Origin: Torreya grandis
Taxonomy: Eukaryota; Streptophyta; Pinopsida; Cupressales; Taxaceae
Length of the DNA: 64,000 nucleotides
NCBI GenBank assembly: GCA_037957365.1
Contig: JARHVA010000593.1
Span: 3,928,001 to 3,992,000 of the forward strand
Direction: 5' to 3'
A program made the translations under genes and the position numbers. Under the pieces are notes generated by a model. The model was given only the letters and a program-made list of their open reading frames with translations, was not told where the DNA came from and searched no databases. This document shows, piece by piece, positions 33,479 through 43,942 of the stretch (position 1 is the stretch's first letter; each line of letters begins with the position of its first letter).

Positions 33479-34680
33479 TCATAGATGTAACGCATTAAGA
33501 GGCTCAGGTTCTCATCGTCCATTGAGAGAAGATAAATGATACGTCCCTGATCCATACTTGTGCATGATAATGAAAGGTCTGAGCCAATTAGGAGAAAACT
33601 TGCCTCATTTACTTCACTCCATATTGGTCATGTGCTGATTTTCTTTGAGGACGAGGTCTTCGATATTGAAATCTCATTCTCACAAATTTTTGTCATAGGC
33701 TTGCTTGATGCGATGTTGATAGACATGGAGATGGTTGAGGGCAGCAAGGCAGTGCTCGTCAAGTAACTCAAGTTGAGCTAAGCGATCTTGACAAAAGTCA
33801 TCGTTAGAAAGAATGTCATGCAGAGAGATGTAGAGAGATAGGATTTGTACTTCGAGAGGTAGGACAGCCTCTATTTCATACACTAGAGAGAAAGGGGTAG
33901 CACCTGTGGAGGTTTGAATGCTAGTGCGGTAGGCCCACAAAGCGAAGGGAATGTGAATATGCCAATCCCTTCTAGTGTCGCTGACCACCTTCATGAGAAT
34001 TTTAGTCAAGATTTTGTTGGAAGCCTCAGCTTGCCCATTTACTTGTGGATAATAAGGCAAAGAGAAACTGAGTTTGATGCCAAATGAGTCGCAGAGTTTT
34101 TGGACAGTCTTGTTTTTGAAGGACTTGCCATTGTCAGTGATGATTTTGTGAGGGACACTGAAATGATAGATGATATGGGTGCTGATGAAGTCGATTATCT
34201 TGTCATCTTTTGTGGAGATGAGAGGAATGGCTTCCACCCACTTGGTGAAATACTCGGTGGCGGTGATGATGGATTGATGATGAAGCAACGAATGAGGGTT
34301 AATCTCACCGATGAGATCTAAGCCCCACTGAGAAAAAGGCCAAAAATCTTGAGTGACTTGTAAGGCGTGAATAGGAAGATGAAGCAAGTTAGAGTGCTAC
34401 TGACACTTGATGCAATGCCGAACATAGTTGCTACAGTCTTGATGAAGGGTGGGCCAATAATAGCCCAGACGAAGGATGCGCTTGGCAATCGAATTCCCAC
34501 TGAAATGTCTACCACAAATCCCATCATGGACTTGCTTAATGGCTTGAGATGCTTTAGTGGAGGTGAGACAGTGAAGAAGGAGGCCGTCGAAGCCTTGCTT
34601 ATAGAGAAGACCCCCTAGCATGGTATAGCGAGTGGTACGCTTGATAAAAGCTTGCTGCACATTGTTAGAGAGGTTAGGAG
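33479..34680 (-). pseudogene. pol: Element D integrase (near intact)
   Basis: One frame with few stops. The zinc-binding part has VHDGICGRHFSG, then YVRHCIKCQ (H-H-C-C all present). The core has WGLDLIGEI, ITDNGKSF and GQAEASNKIL, so D, D and E are intact. The C-terminal domain ends at a stop at 33479-33481. A stop at about 34388-34396 separates the zinc-binding part from the core. The enzyme joins the cDNA to the chromosome. This is the best copy in the window. Confidence 0.88.
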
Positions 34681-36408
34681 GAATGACAGACAAAGATAAG
34701 AAGTCCACAAGTTGTTTATACCAAAAATCTCGTGGGCTAGAGTCTATAGTGTTGACGTGGTTAATGTTAGGAGAGATATAAGAAGGCAACAACACATGAT
34801 GCACCGTGACAAAAAGTCTAGATGTAGATGAGGAAGATGGGATATGAGAAGCGAGAGAAGCCATGGTGTCAGCAAACTTATTCGTGGATCGAAGAATAGT
34901 CTGCAGGAGGTAATGGTCAAAAGATGCAAGGAGAATGTCAGCACAGTTTTTGTACCTTTGCAAAATTTCATTTTTATAGAGGTATGAACCGTTGACCTAA
35001 TTGATGACGAGCTATGAGTCACCAAAGATGTTGATGGACTTGATGCTGAGAGAAAGGGCGGTCTGAAGTCCCAAAATTAAGGCCTCGTATTCAGCCATAT
35101 TATTGGTATAATTAAAGTCAAGCTTGAAAGACAAAGACATGGGCTCACCATCGAGTGGGATGAGAATGACTCCCACACCCCCACCAAGTTGACATTTGGA
35201 GCTATCAAAGAACATGGTCATTTGGTAGACAGTGTCATCGATGGAAAGCACGATGATAGACTCATCAGGGAACTCGCATTGCGAAGGTTGATTGTTGGGA
35301 AGAGGGGCATCTGTCAGTTGATCAGTGATGGTTTGCCCCTTGATAGATTTTTGTTGGATGAATTCGAGATCGAACTTAGCAAGCAGCATGAGCCACCGAG
35401 CCATACATTGATGTTGATATGGCTTGGAGTGCATAAAATTAAGAGGGTTAATGTGAGTGATGACAAAGGTTTTGTGATTAAGAAGATAGTGGCAGAGCTT
35501 GGTAGCAGCAAAGACTAATGCCAAATAGAGTTTCTTAGTATGAGTATACTGAGTTTTATAGTCGACCAATGTTTGGCTAATATAGTAGACTACTTACTCA
35601 TGGTGATGCTCGTCTTGGTGCGCGATCATGGCACCTAATGAATGGTTGGTGACAGAGATGTAAATGTAGAAGGGTTGATCGTCTTTAGGTGGAATGAGAA
35701 CTGATGGAGAGACTAGATAGCATTTGAGGGCTTCAAAAGCCTCTTGACAGTCCTTATCCCATGTAAAAGAGACATCCTTCTTAAGGAGATGATGAAAAGG
35801 TTGGCAGTGGTTAGAAAGCTACGAGATGAAATGGCAAATGGACTGGAGCTTCCCTTGTAGACTGTGAAGCTGCTTGAGATTGGTCGAGGGTGGCATTTTG
35901 AGGATAGCATGGATCTTGGTGGGATCTATCTTGATGCCACGGAAAGAAATGATAAAACTGAGAAGCTTGCTGGAGAAGACCCCAAAGACACATTTTTTGG
36001 GGTTAAGGCAGACATTGTATTGAAGAAGGCGAGAGAAAATGATTTTGAGAATGGTCAAATGGTCACGGCAAAGCTTAGACTTGCCGAGCAGGTCATCCAC
36101 ATAGTCTTCCATGATTTTGTGGAGGAGATCATGGAAAATGTAAGTCATGGCATGCTGATAAGTGGTGCCTGCATTCTTCAAGCTAAAAGGCATGACTCGA
36201 TAGCAGAAAGTCCCCCATGGGGTAATGAAAGTAGTCTTGTGCTGATCTTCTGGAGCAATCAAGATTTGATTGTATCCTGAAAACCTATCGATGAGAGATA
36301 GCATCTCATGGCTGGCCGTGAGATCAACAAGCTGGTCAATGTTAGGAAGAGGAAAGTCATCTTTGGGATAGGCTAAGTTGAGGTTGAGATAGTCTGTGCA
36401 GATTTGGA
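34681..36408 (-). pseudogene. pol: Element D RT (palm, thumb), RNase H and second RNase H
   Basis: In the frame that continues into integrase. RT: LIDRFSGYNQILIAPEDQHK, then the PFSL block, and YVDD at 36092-36103. RT-linked RNase H near 35330-35570 (YTHTKKLYLALVFAATK). Second RNase H near 35012-35290: FFDSSKCQLGGGVGV, NNMAEYEALILGLQTAL and FGDSQLVINQVNG, all catalytic blocks intact. Stops at about 35816 and 35594 interrupt it. The frame joins the upstream part through a one-base loss near 36409. Presence of two RNase H domains defines the Tat lineage. Confidence 0.88.
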
Positions 36409-37722
36409 TCCCCCAGTTGCCTTGGTGACTGGGACGATGTTAGAGACCCACTACAGATAATTGATGGGCTGGATGAAGGAGACAGAAAGGAGGTGCTGAA
36501 GCTCCTCTTTAACAAGGAGGGCAATGTGAGGATGCATCTTTTGAAGATTTTGCCTGACAGGCTTAGCCTCTGGTTTGGTGACAATGTTATGGGTAGTGAT
36601 GGTGGGGTCGATGCCAGGCATGTCACAGTCAGTCCAGGCGAAGGCCTTGCTATGGTCTAAGAGGAATTGGGTATAGTCAAGCTGCTCCTGAGTGTCTAAA
36701 GATTGACCAATCTTTAAGACGTGAGAAACATTAGAAGAAGGGAGGTTGATGTCAATGGTTGATTCATTTAACATAACCTGGGTCTCAAAAGGGAGAGAGC
36801 GCTGGATAAAAGAGTCATTGGCACCCATGTAAGAAAGAATGGCATCGTCATCAATGCAGTGGACAGTGTGAATGGTCACTGACTCAGCTTCTATCATGCT
36901 AGGAAAAATGAGAGGGAGAGACTTGGACACCCCATTGAGCTGATAAGTTAAGGGTTCCAGGCAGATGGTGTTTATGAAAAAAAAACCAGGAGGGATGGAA
37001 ACCACTGACTCCATAGGTGAAGGAGGAAGGATGGGTGAACCTGGAGGAGATTGGTCAATGGTTGGTTCAAGATAAAGGTCTGCAAGGTCCTGATATCCCA
37101 GGCCATACCATTTCTTGGCATCGTCATCATTGAGCAGTTTGATGGGTTGATGGGAGCCCTACTCATAGCATCTGAAACCAAAACCCTTCCATGCACACTT
37201 GTAAAGGTAAGTGTGTGCAAAGGTGGAGTTGCCAAAAAATGAGAAGTCTGATGTGAAAGGTTGAGGTGAAGAAAGAGGATTGCAATCAGTAGGAGCTTGA
37301 TCAAGCCCCCCATAGACAAGGTTGGTTCGGAGGTGAGGAGGACCATAAGGCATGATCATCCTGATCTGATGGTCATAACTAGGGTTGTGATGAAGTCGTC
37401 CATACTCTTATGGAGTTTGGAACATATCTAAGGCTAGAAAATGATATTCCCCCAATGAAAGTCTTTGGAAGATGTCTTCCATGGGGTCTGTGGTCATCGC
37501 TTGAAGGGGAGGTGTGAGGGTGACTGCCTGTTGCGAACTGGTTGAAGCTTTCACAGATGGAGGCAGTGTTGGGGTTGATGGATTGATAGGAATGAGGACA
37601 TCATTTGGATGGTAGGTGGTGTTACAAGTTTTGAAGGGTGAAGGGTCAGTAGGAATGATATGGACTTGCCCATCGTGCTCAAATTTCACACAACAGTGGA
37701 GGGTGGAGGGGACACAGGCCAT
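36409..37722 (-). pseudogene. pol: Element D RT N-terminus and protease-RT spacer
   Basis: Continuous with the gag and protease frame, with stops, down to near 36409, where loss of one base changes the frame inside the RT motif that reads GGIQICTDY in homologues. A stop (CAG to TAG) lies before VSNIVPVTKA. Includes KMHPHIALLVKEEL of the RT finger. The spacer (37722-37020) has FQRLSLGEY and NLVYGGLDQAP, shared with A; no known domain. Confidence 0.8.
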
Positions 37723-38060
37723 GGCGCAGATTCAGGGTCGGCCCAGTAAGATGTTATATTGAAACTCTCCTTCGATGATATAGAAGAGCTCTGAGACTGT
37801 GCATGGACCAACATGGATGTGAAGGATGACTGTGCCAATGGTCGTGGCAGTGGTGTCATTAAAGGAGCGCAAGATTGTGTCAGTTTTGGAGACGCAATTC
37901 TTGGGAAGAGTTAACTGTTCAAAGGCATCGGTGGATATAATGTTGATGCTAGCACATCTGTCAATCATAATGCGTTTAATGCATGTCTGATCAACATAGG
38001 TAGTAATGAAGAGGGTGGCATCTTGATCTTCTATGTTGGATGTGTGAATCTTAGAATCAC
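37723..38060 (-). pseudogene. Element D aspartic protease with altered active site
   Basis: MIDRCASINIISTDAF starts at 37968 and runs in one frame to FQYNILLGRP near 37732. A and the Tat family have D-G-G-A at the active site; here codons 37954-37962 read Asp-Arg-Cys before Ala, so both glycines are lost. The enzyme is probably inactive although the fold-defining ILLG block is intact. Confidence 0.8.
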
Positions 38061-41000
38061 TGAATGTGATGGAGGTAACAGGGGCTAAAGAGTGGACAAG
38101 GGCAACAAGTGGCTAGGGGTCCTCGGGTTGGACCTCCACTGCCTGCAGGGCTCTGATGAGGGCTTGATGATGTTAGGGTGAGGTTTGGATGAGGTCATAA
38201 AGGGACATCTTCACAGGTGTCTGGTGAAGTTGTTTCAACATGGAGTCATGGATTGGTCCAGAAGAAGAAGAAGAAGAGGAGGGTTGAGGTGTGCCAAGGA
38301 TAGAAATCTTAGGCTTGGGCAGTTGAGGTGGTTGGATGAAAGGGTAGGTCTAAGGAATGGCAGCTTTTTCTTTCGCCTTATCTTTTTGTGACCTGGTGGT
38401 TATGTGAATGGCATTGATTTCGAAGATAGGGGGTGAAGGAGATGAAGGGGTCGTGGTTTGCTGATGAGATGTTGATGGGTTTGAAGAGGTTGGAGGGTTA
38501 TGAGAAGGAGTCAAGGGTCGTTCAAGAGTGTCCTTAAAGAGAAGAGTGTCTTTCTCCAAATAGTGGTGAATGATGGTCTTGAGAGCACAACAAGTCTCAG
38601 TATCGTGTCTTGGCGTATGATGATATAAGCAAATCTTCATGTCGTCGAACCAGGAGGGCTTAGACCTGAGAGGTTGGAAAGGTCTGATGGGTGGAAGGGT
38701 TATGTTGGAAGTCTACAAAAGTCGGTGCAAGATCAATGAGTATGATCCCACTAAAGGATCTGTGCTTGTTGATGTGTATGATACTGGTGACTTTTACTTG
38801 GGCAGAGTCAGAGGGGGCTTTCGTACCAACTTTTGGGTTGACAGTGTGGCGACATGCAGAGACGGTACTTTCTTCATGAGAGGTACCACCTTTTTGAGAT
38901 AGGGTAGACTGGAGGTAGGTAAAGGAAGCAAAGGAGGCAACTGATTTTGATTAAAGGTCAGAGTGGGAAAGACTCTGGTCAGGGTTGAAGGATGGGGGCC
39001 CAAAATGGAGGGCAATAATGACAGAGGAGGAGGCATTCATCTCTATGGTTTGGCAGTCTTTTGTGACCTGGGTTAAAGACTACTATTGGTCGAGGTCTGG
39101 TCTAAGTCCACCTTCACTTGCGGATGAGTGAGGTTGGAGACAGGGTGAACGCCAAGTGACTTGATAGGTTTAGATGGGGTAGATGCAGGTTTTGGTTTTG
39201 ACAGGGTCAGTTGAGGTTTAGAAATGGGAGTGTATTTTTTGTTAAGGGTCTTGGGAGATTTTGCCATGGGAGGATTGGCTGCATGAGATGAGAGGGCACA
39301 GGCATGTTGAAGAGCTGTGAGATGCTCCCACAATACATGATGCTCCACTTTCCTTGAAGGGAGAAGTTTAAGTTTCTCCACTAATCAGGATAATGGCTGA
39401 GAAGACGTTGGATGGGGTTTAGGTTCTTGAAAAGATGTGGACGGTTGTGGGGTTGAAGATGAGACTGGTGTAACGGTCTCAGACCCAAGGCATGATGGAG
39501 TCATGATAGGTTCGTCTGTGGTTAGAGATGAAGGAGAGGCAGGTTCTTCCTTGGGTGGAGAAGAAACCAGAGAATGAGGCTCCTCAAGTGGGTAAAGGGC
39601 AGGGATGATTGCGCCCTCTACTTGCGGTCAAGGAGTAGGAAGGGTTGGGTCCTCCATGGGCAGCAAGAAGGAGGATGGTGAAATTAGCAGTGCTGGTAAG
39701 GTTGAGGCATCCTCCAAGATGAGAGAGGTTGACAGAGAACTAACCAGAGAAAGAGGTTCATCCACATGTGATGGACTGATGGATGGACTCACCTCTTGAG
39801 GTTGGTCAGAAATGAAGGGTGAGACTGTATTGACTGTTCGTATATTGTGTTCATGAATGTTGCCAGTCAAGGTTTGGACATTATTTTGAGTTGGTGGATG
39901 ATTGGGGAATGGTTGTTTGAAGATGTCGATGCCCTGATTAGGTGGTGCATTGGGATTGTTGAGGACAAGGTCACCCTTTTCTAGCATGTCTTGGATGATG
40001 TTTTTAAGGGTTTTATAGTTACCCGTGTCATGTCCCTTAACATGGTGGTAGTTACAAAAGTCATTTTCCCTATACCACGCAGGGCTGGCATGTGAGGGAT
40101 CAAATTGTGGAGGTGGTCGGATCTGGGGGAGATTGAGGACCCCCTATTTGATGATTTTTTCTAGCATAGATGTGTATGATTCTCTGAGTGGAGTATATTG
40201 TCACTGTATGTATCTCTGTTGGAATAGGCGAGTGGTGCTTTGAGACGTAGATGGCTCAGGCTGGTTAGTTGAAGGCAAAGAGGAGGAAGATCTAACAACC
40301 ACAGTGTTTGTTGAAGCTTTAGATTTAGGATTGGATGAGGAAGGCTTAGAAGAGGGGTCATTGGTCTTGGAGTTGGGATTCTTGCTCTGCAACTTGACTT
40401 TATTCTCCTCGATGGCACGTAACTCAAGTTTACAGGCCATCATGAAGGCTTCATCAAAAGTGTGAAAGGTCTGAACCCTTAAGGTGGAAGAAATATGTCT
40501 GGCATAGGCTTGGGAAAAAAGTTCAATAAGTTCAGGTTGGGGTAAAGAAAAGGAGAGCTGATTGATAAGGCCCCTCCAATGAGCAATGAAATCAGCAATG
40601 GATTCATCCTCAAATTGGTGGATATAATAAAGGTCTGTGATTGAGACCTTCTTGGTGATGTTGATAGAGAAATGGTCAAGGAAGAACTGGGCCAGCTGAG
40701 TGAACGTGAAGAGGGAACAGTTGGCAAGGGAGCCGTACCAATCAAGCGCAGCACCTAAGAGAGACATAGGAAACATGTGTAAAAGCAACGCATCGTCATG
40801 GGTGATAAGGTAACAGGCATGTCTGAATGCCCGTAAGTGCTATTGTGGGCCTTCCTTGCTTTGAAAATGAGAAAACTTAAGAATTTCCCACTGGCTGGGA
40901 TATGGCTTGATTGGGATGGAAGGATGAATGGGCTCATTGCAAATTTGTTCGTATGAGAGAGTATTGCGTGAGCTAGAAATGGAGGTCTCTAGGCTGGACA

Positions 41001-41777
41001 TCTTGTCCATCAGCATTTTGATGATATCTACTGACGAATTGGTGGGTGGAGCACCCCCTAGATTGTAAGGCACTTGAATGAGGCTAGAAGAGGTGTACGA
41101 TGTAGTTAGTTATACCAGTAAGGGTGCAACGTATGGATGACTAGTCGTAAGGATAGAAGAGGAGACTAAGGATGGTTGGGTAGAAGGCACGGCTAGGTTC
41201 GATGTTGCCATGGGAGGTTGGTTAGTGGTAACATGGGCCAATGGATAGGTAGCCACCCTAGTGTTGATAGGAGTAAGGGTAGGCAGAATAGAGATGACCA
41301 GATTCTAAAAGGGAGTAGAAAGTGGTTGAGTGGACTGAGGTTGATAGGGGCCAAAACCCTGGTGGAAGTGGGCTCAAAGATGGAGGGAGAGGCCACACTT
41401 GGATGGTTGGTCAAAGGCTGGTCATGGGTCGAGGTAATAGCCTGGGTGTCTAAAGGTTAAACTACGAACGATGTTGATACGGCCGCAGTCTCGAGAAGAG
41501 AGGTCGACATTCCGTAGATTGGATTGCCCAAGGAGTCTCGCGTTCATCTATTCGTGAGATAGTGCTGCAAGGATTTGACGTTGAGGTCCAAGAATCATGT
41601 AAAATCTTGGTCCCCTTCTAGGACAATAGGCATCTAGGTCGAGGATGGTCTAGTAGGATTTATTTTAGTCTCTGAGTGGAACTCCATTATAGGACTGGTT
41701 ATGGACGGGGTAGACAGAAGCGGGTGATGCCTCACGTGATCGACTAGAGCCTTGGCTTGACTACGAGTCAGAACCAT
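38061..41777 (-). pseudogene. gag: Element D gag
   Basis: Starts MVLTRSQAKALVDHV at 41777. A frame change near 41330 leads into the frame used down to protease. The Gag core at 40788-40400 reads FPMSLLGAALDWYGSL and FLDHFSINITKKVSITDL. Knuckle 1 near 40030-40070 has FCNYHHVKGHDTGNY, so the last Cys is lost. Knuckle 2 near 38590-38640 has CLYHHTPRHDTETC, intact. The Pro-rich linker between them matches A and C. From 41073 down into protease the frame is the same, so Gag and Pol were probably made as one chain. Confidence 0.85.
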
Positions 41778-42104
41778 TCAAGGCAAGAAAGAACATCCTC
41801 ACAAGCTCAAACAAGTAGATAAGAACTAAAAAGATGAAGAACACAAGCAGATCCTAAAACCCTAAGAGTGAATTATTAGGATTATAGTGGCTTATGCCTT
41901 AGAATGTGTGTAGAGGAAGATTGGATTTTGAGTCAGGTCCTAGAAGAAGTAGTCTATGGATGGTTTTGGGTTAGTTATGGTGCTCAAGAAGTCTGTGTTA
42001 GGTTTCGTACAAGGCCTGGTGCTAAGGAGCAAGCTCCCCTCACTTCACGAGTTTAGTGATAAGCTGGGCTCGCTTAGCCAAAATATACTTCCCCTAGAGA
42101 TTAG

Positions 42105-42202
42105 ACTCTGCTAGAGAACATAGTGGGCTTTCCCCTTGGTGATGAAATCCAAGTAAGATCGCCAGGATAGGTAAGGTATCCACTGGGGGATGAAATCCCA
42201 GT
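42105..42202 (-). ncRNA. 5' UTR hairpin block, element D
   Basis: Hairpin 1 (42182-42202): ACTGGG with CCCAGT, perfect six pairs, loop ATTTCATCC on the minus strand. Hairpin 2 (42135-42153): CTTGG with CCAAG, loop ATTTCATCA. Hairpin 3 (42105-42124): ACTATG with CAGAGT, one mismatch. Clearest case of two tandem hairpins with near-identical loops. Confidence 0.62.
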
Positions 42203-42554
42203 CGGGCCTTATCTCAGGTTAGTTAAGATGTTTGTTTTGTGTAAGTGGTTTGGTCGTGTAACATCAAGTGATCTAGATAAATTCAATATGTGTTTTGTTA
42301 ATTACTAAGTGTGGTCTAAGAAATGCAATGCAATGTGTTTTAAGCCCAAGTCAAAATGTTTGTTCGTATGAAGACGAATGGAGAAAGAGTCGAAGAGTAT
42401 GAGTTTTGACTAGTCTAGAAGTGCAAGAAAGAAAAGAAAAGTTCTTTTTAGTCCTGCTTATGATGTCGTTTAGAAGAGACGAAAGAGGTGAAAAGGAAGG
42501 AACCTAATGCACCTATATGAACGAAAGAAAGAAAGAACCCAAGGAAGGCCCTAG

Positions 42555-42573
42555 GGTCCCACCGAGCGTGCCA
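42555..42573 (-). promoter_or_regulatory. Primer binding site of element D
   Basis: Minus strand TGGCACGCTCGGTGGGACC, three bases inside the 5' LTR end (42577). Confidence 0.75.
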
Positions 42574-42576
42574 AAA

Positions 42577-43839
42577 TGTTTCTACGCTAAATTGCTTTCT
42601 ACATTCAAAAGATAGAAATGAGAAACTAAGAGATGGTCTAGGGTTAGAAGATACCTGGATGTAGTCGTGCGCACTGAAATCAGACGTTGGAAGGTACTCC
42701 TCTTTGGCTGTGGAGGAATGACACCTACGAAGAAAAAGAGACTAAACACAAAAAATGTTAGACGAGGAGACGATGGGCTGTCAAACAAACACTTGATCCC
42801 CGAAGTACGAAGACTTCCTTAAGGGATATCAACCCACTAATAAAAAGCAAAATATTTGATGAAAACAAAAATAGTGAAAGACATAATGAAAGAAATAAAA
42901 GACAAAAAGCAGAATGCATACCTGATATGCAGAAAACTATTCTACACAGTCACCGATGTCGGTCTCTGTGCTGGTGTCAGTCAGGGAAGGGTGCTGACGT
43001 CAGTTAAAGTGTCGGCATCGATCGGGGTGATGACCAGCGTCGGTCAGGGCAATAACTTTTGGATGGGGTCTGGTCGGGTCTAGACAGGGTCTTAAGATTT
43101 GCAGAAAAGTCTGATGTTTTTGTCTGAGGGTTCGAGAAGCCAGTTTAGGAGTCAGAGGGATTTGTTTGAGGGTTTGTATAAGGATCTGGATAGAGTTATA
43201 GGTTGTATATTCTGTAGAGGGTGGATAGAGGTGATACGGGAGGAAGTCAAGTCGGGTCTATGGTCTAAATCTAAGTCTGGTAAATGATAGCAAATAATAA
43301 CCAGAGAGTAAAATAAAAACACAGAGCAAACACTTACCTATTATACGCTGAAGATAAAGTCAGAGACATGATTGATGTTGTCACTGTGTTGTAGAAGTTT
43401 GATGTAGCAGACCTCCAGCAAGATGATCGAAGTAGAATACCTATACCAGAGAGAGAGGATACGAGAGATCGATTGCAGATTGGTTGAATGCAAGAGTTGG
43501 TTGATCATTTGAATGAAGAGGTTGTTGATTGATACGAAGGAAGGTTTGATAACTGATCGAGAAATGGATTGGCAACCAAATGGATAATGGATAACGGATA
43601 ACGATTCTTGCATTTGGGTTGAGAACGTAGTGTTAAGGATAATCGATGCCAGTAGGACTGTCGACGTCGGTAGATGCAGAATGGGGATAGAGGCTAGCTT
43701 TAGCTTTTTGCTCATTTTTACATGCTGCCAGGGTCAAGACTCGTGGGAAAATGGTCGATAGGGGTTAAATAGGCATGGGAGACTAAAATGGGGGTTAAGG
43801 GGAGGACGACAAGGGTTAGACACAATTACGGTGTCTACA
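42577..43839 (-). repeat. Element D 5' LTR
   Basis: 1263 bp. Palindrome units start at 42953, 42971, 42994, 43012 and 43034. Candidate donor CAG|GTATGC at 42921 (minus) and acceptor near 42725 enclose the hairpin (42773-42780 with 42830-42837). Exon-like segment 42655-42724, then AG|GTATCT. TATA-like CCTATTTAACC near 43765. Confidence 0.92.
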
Positions 43840-43844
43840 CGCAC

Positions 43845-43937
43845 AACTTCATCTAGGTACATACAAGCTTTAGACCATTTCTCTTAGTTTCTTAATTCTC
43901 CTTTAAATGTAGAAAGCAAAAATCTAGCATAGAAACG
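43845..43937 (+). repeat. Element C 3' LTR, right part
   Basis: Continues C's LTR after D with AACTTCATCTAGGTACATAC and ends GAAACG; the normal end is GAAACA. Target copy TCTTT follows at 43938-43942. Confidence 0.88.
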
Positions 43938-43942
43938 TCTTT

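Larger units (their letters stand above)
30067..43839 (-). mobile_element. Element D: best preserved Tat-lineage Ty3/gypsy element, inverted inside C's 3' LTR
   Basis: 13.8 kb. LTRs 42577-43839 (5') and 30067-31349 (3'), primer binding site, gag-pol from 41777 to 33479, 3' UTR and polypurine tract. Target CGCAC (43840-43844), with CACAC (30062-30066) on the other side; the single change is of CpG type. By nesting it is the last arrival of the left nest. In the first 330 bp or so of the left LTR ends I count about 18 differences, all but one transitions. Gag-pol needs about two frameshift corrections and has a few stops. Confidence 0.92.
20116..43937 (+). mobile_element. Element C: Tat-like element lacking pol, split by element D
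   Basis: 5' LTR 20116-21511; 3' LTR 28734-30066 plus 43845-43937, separated by D. Target duplication TCTTT at 20111-20115 and 43938-43942 is perfect. Without D the element is about 10.0 kb, against 14.5 kb for A. The difference is the missing protease, RT, RNase H and integrase. It keeps the primer binding site, leader hairpins, gag, all 3' UTR hairpins and the polypurine tract. It is thus a gag-bearing, non-autonomous derivative that would need pol from elsewhere. Confidence 0.9.

Noticed and set aside
20116..43839. C and D as one element with an inverted duplication
   Set aside because: The LTRs differ in sequence, each has its own target duplication, and C's LTR rejoins exactly when D is removed.
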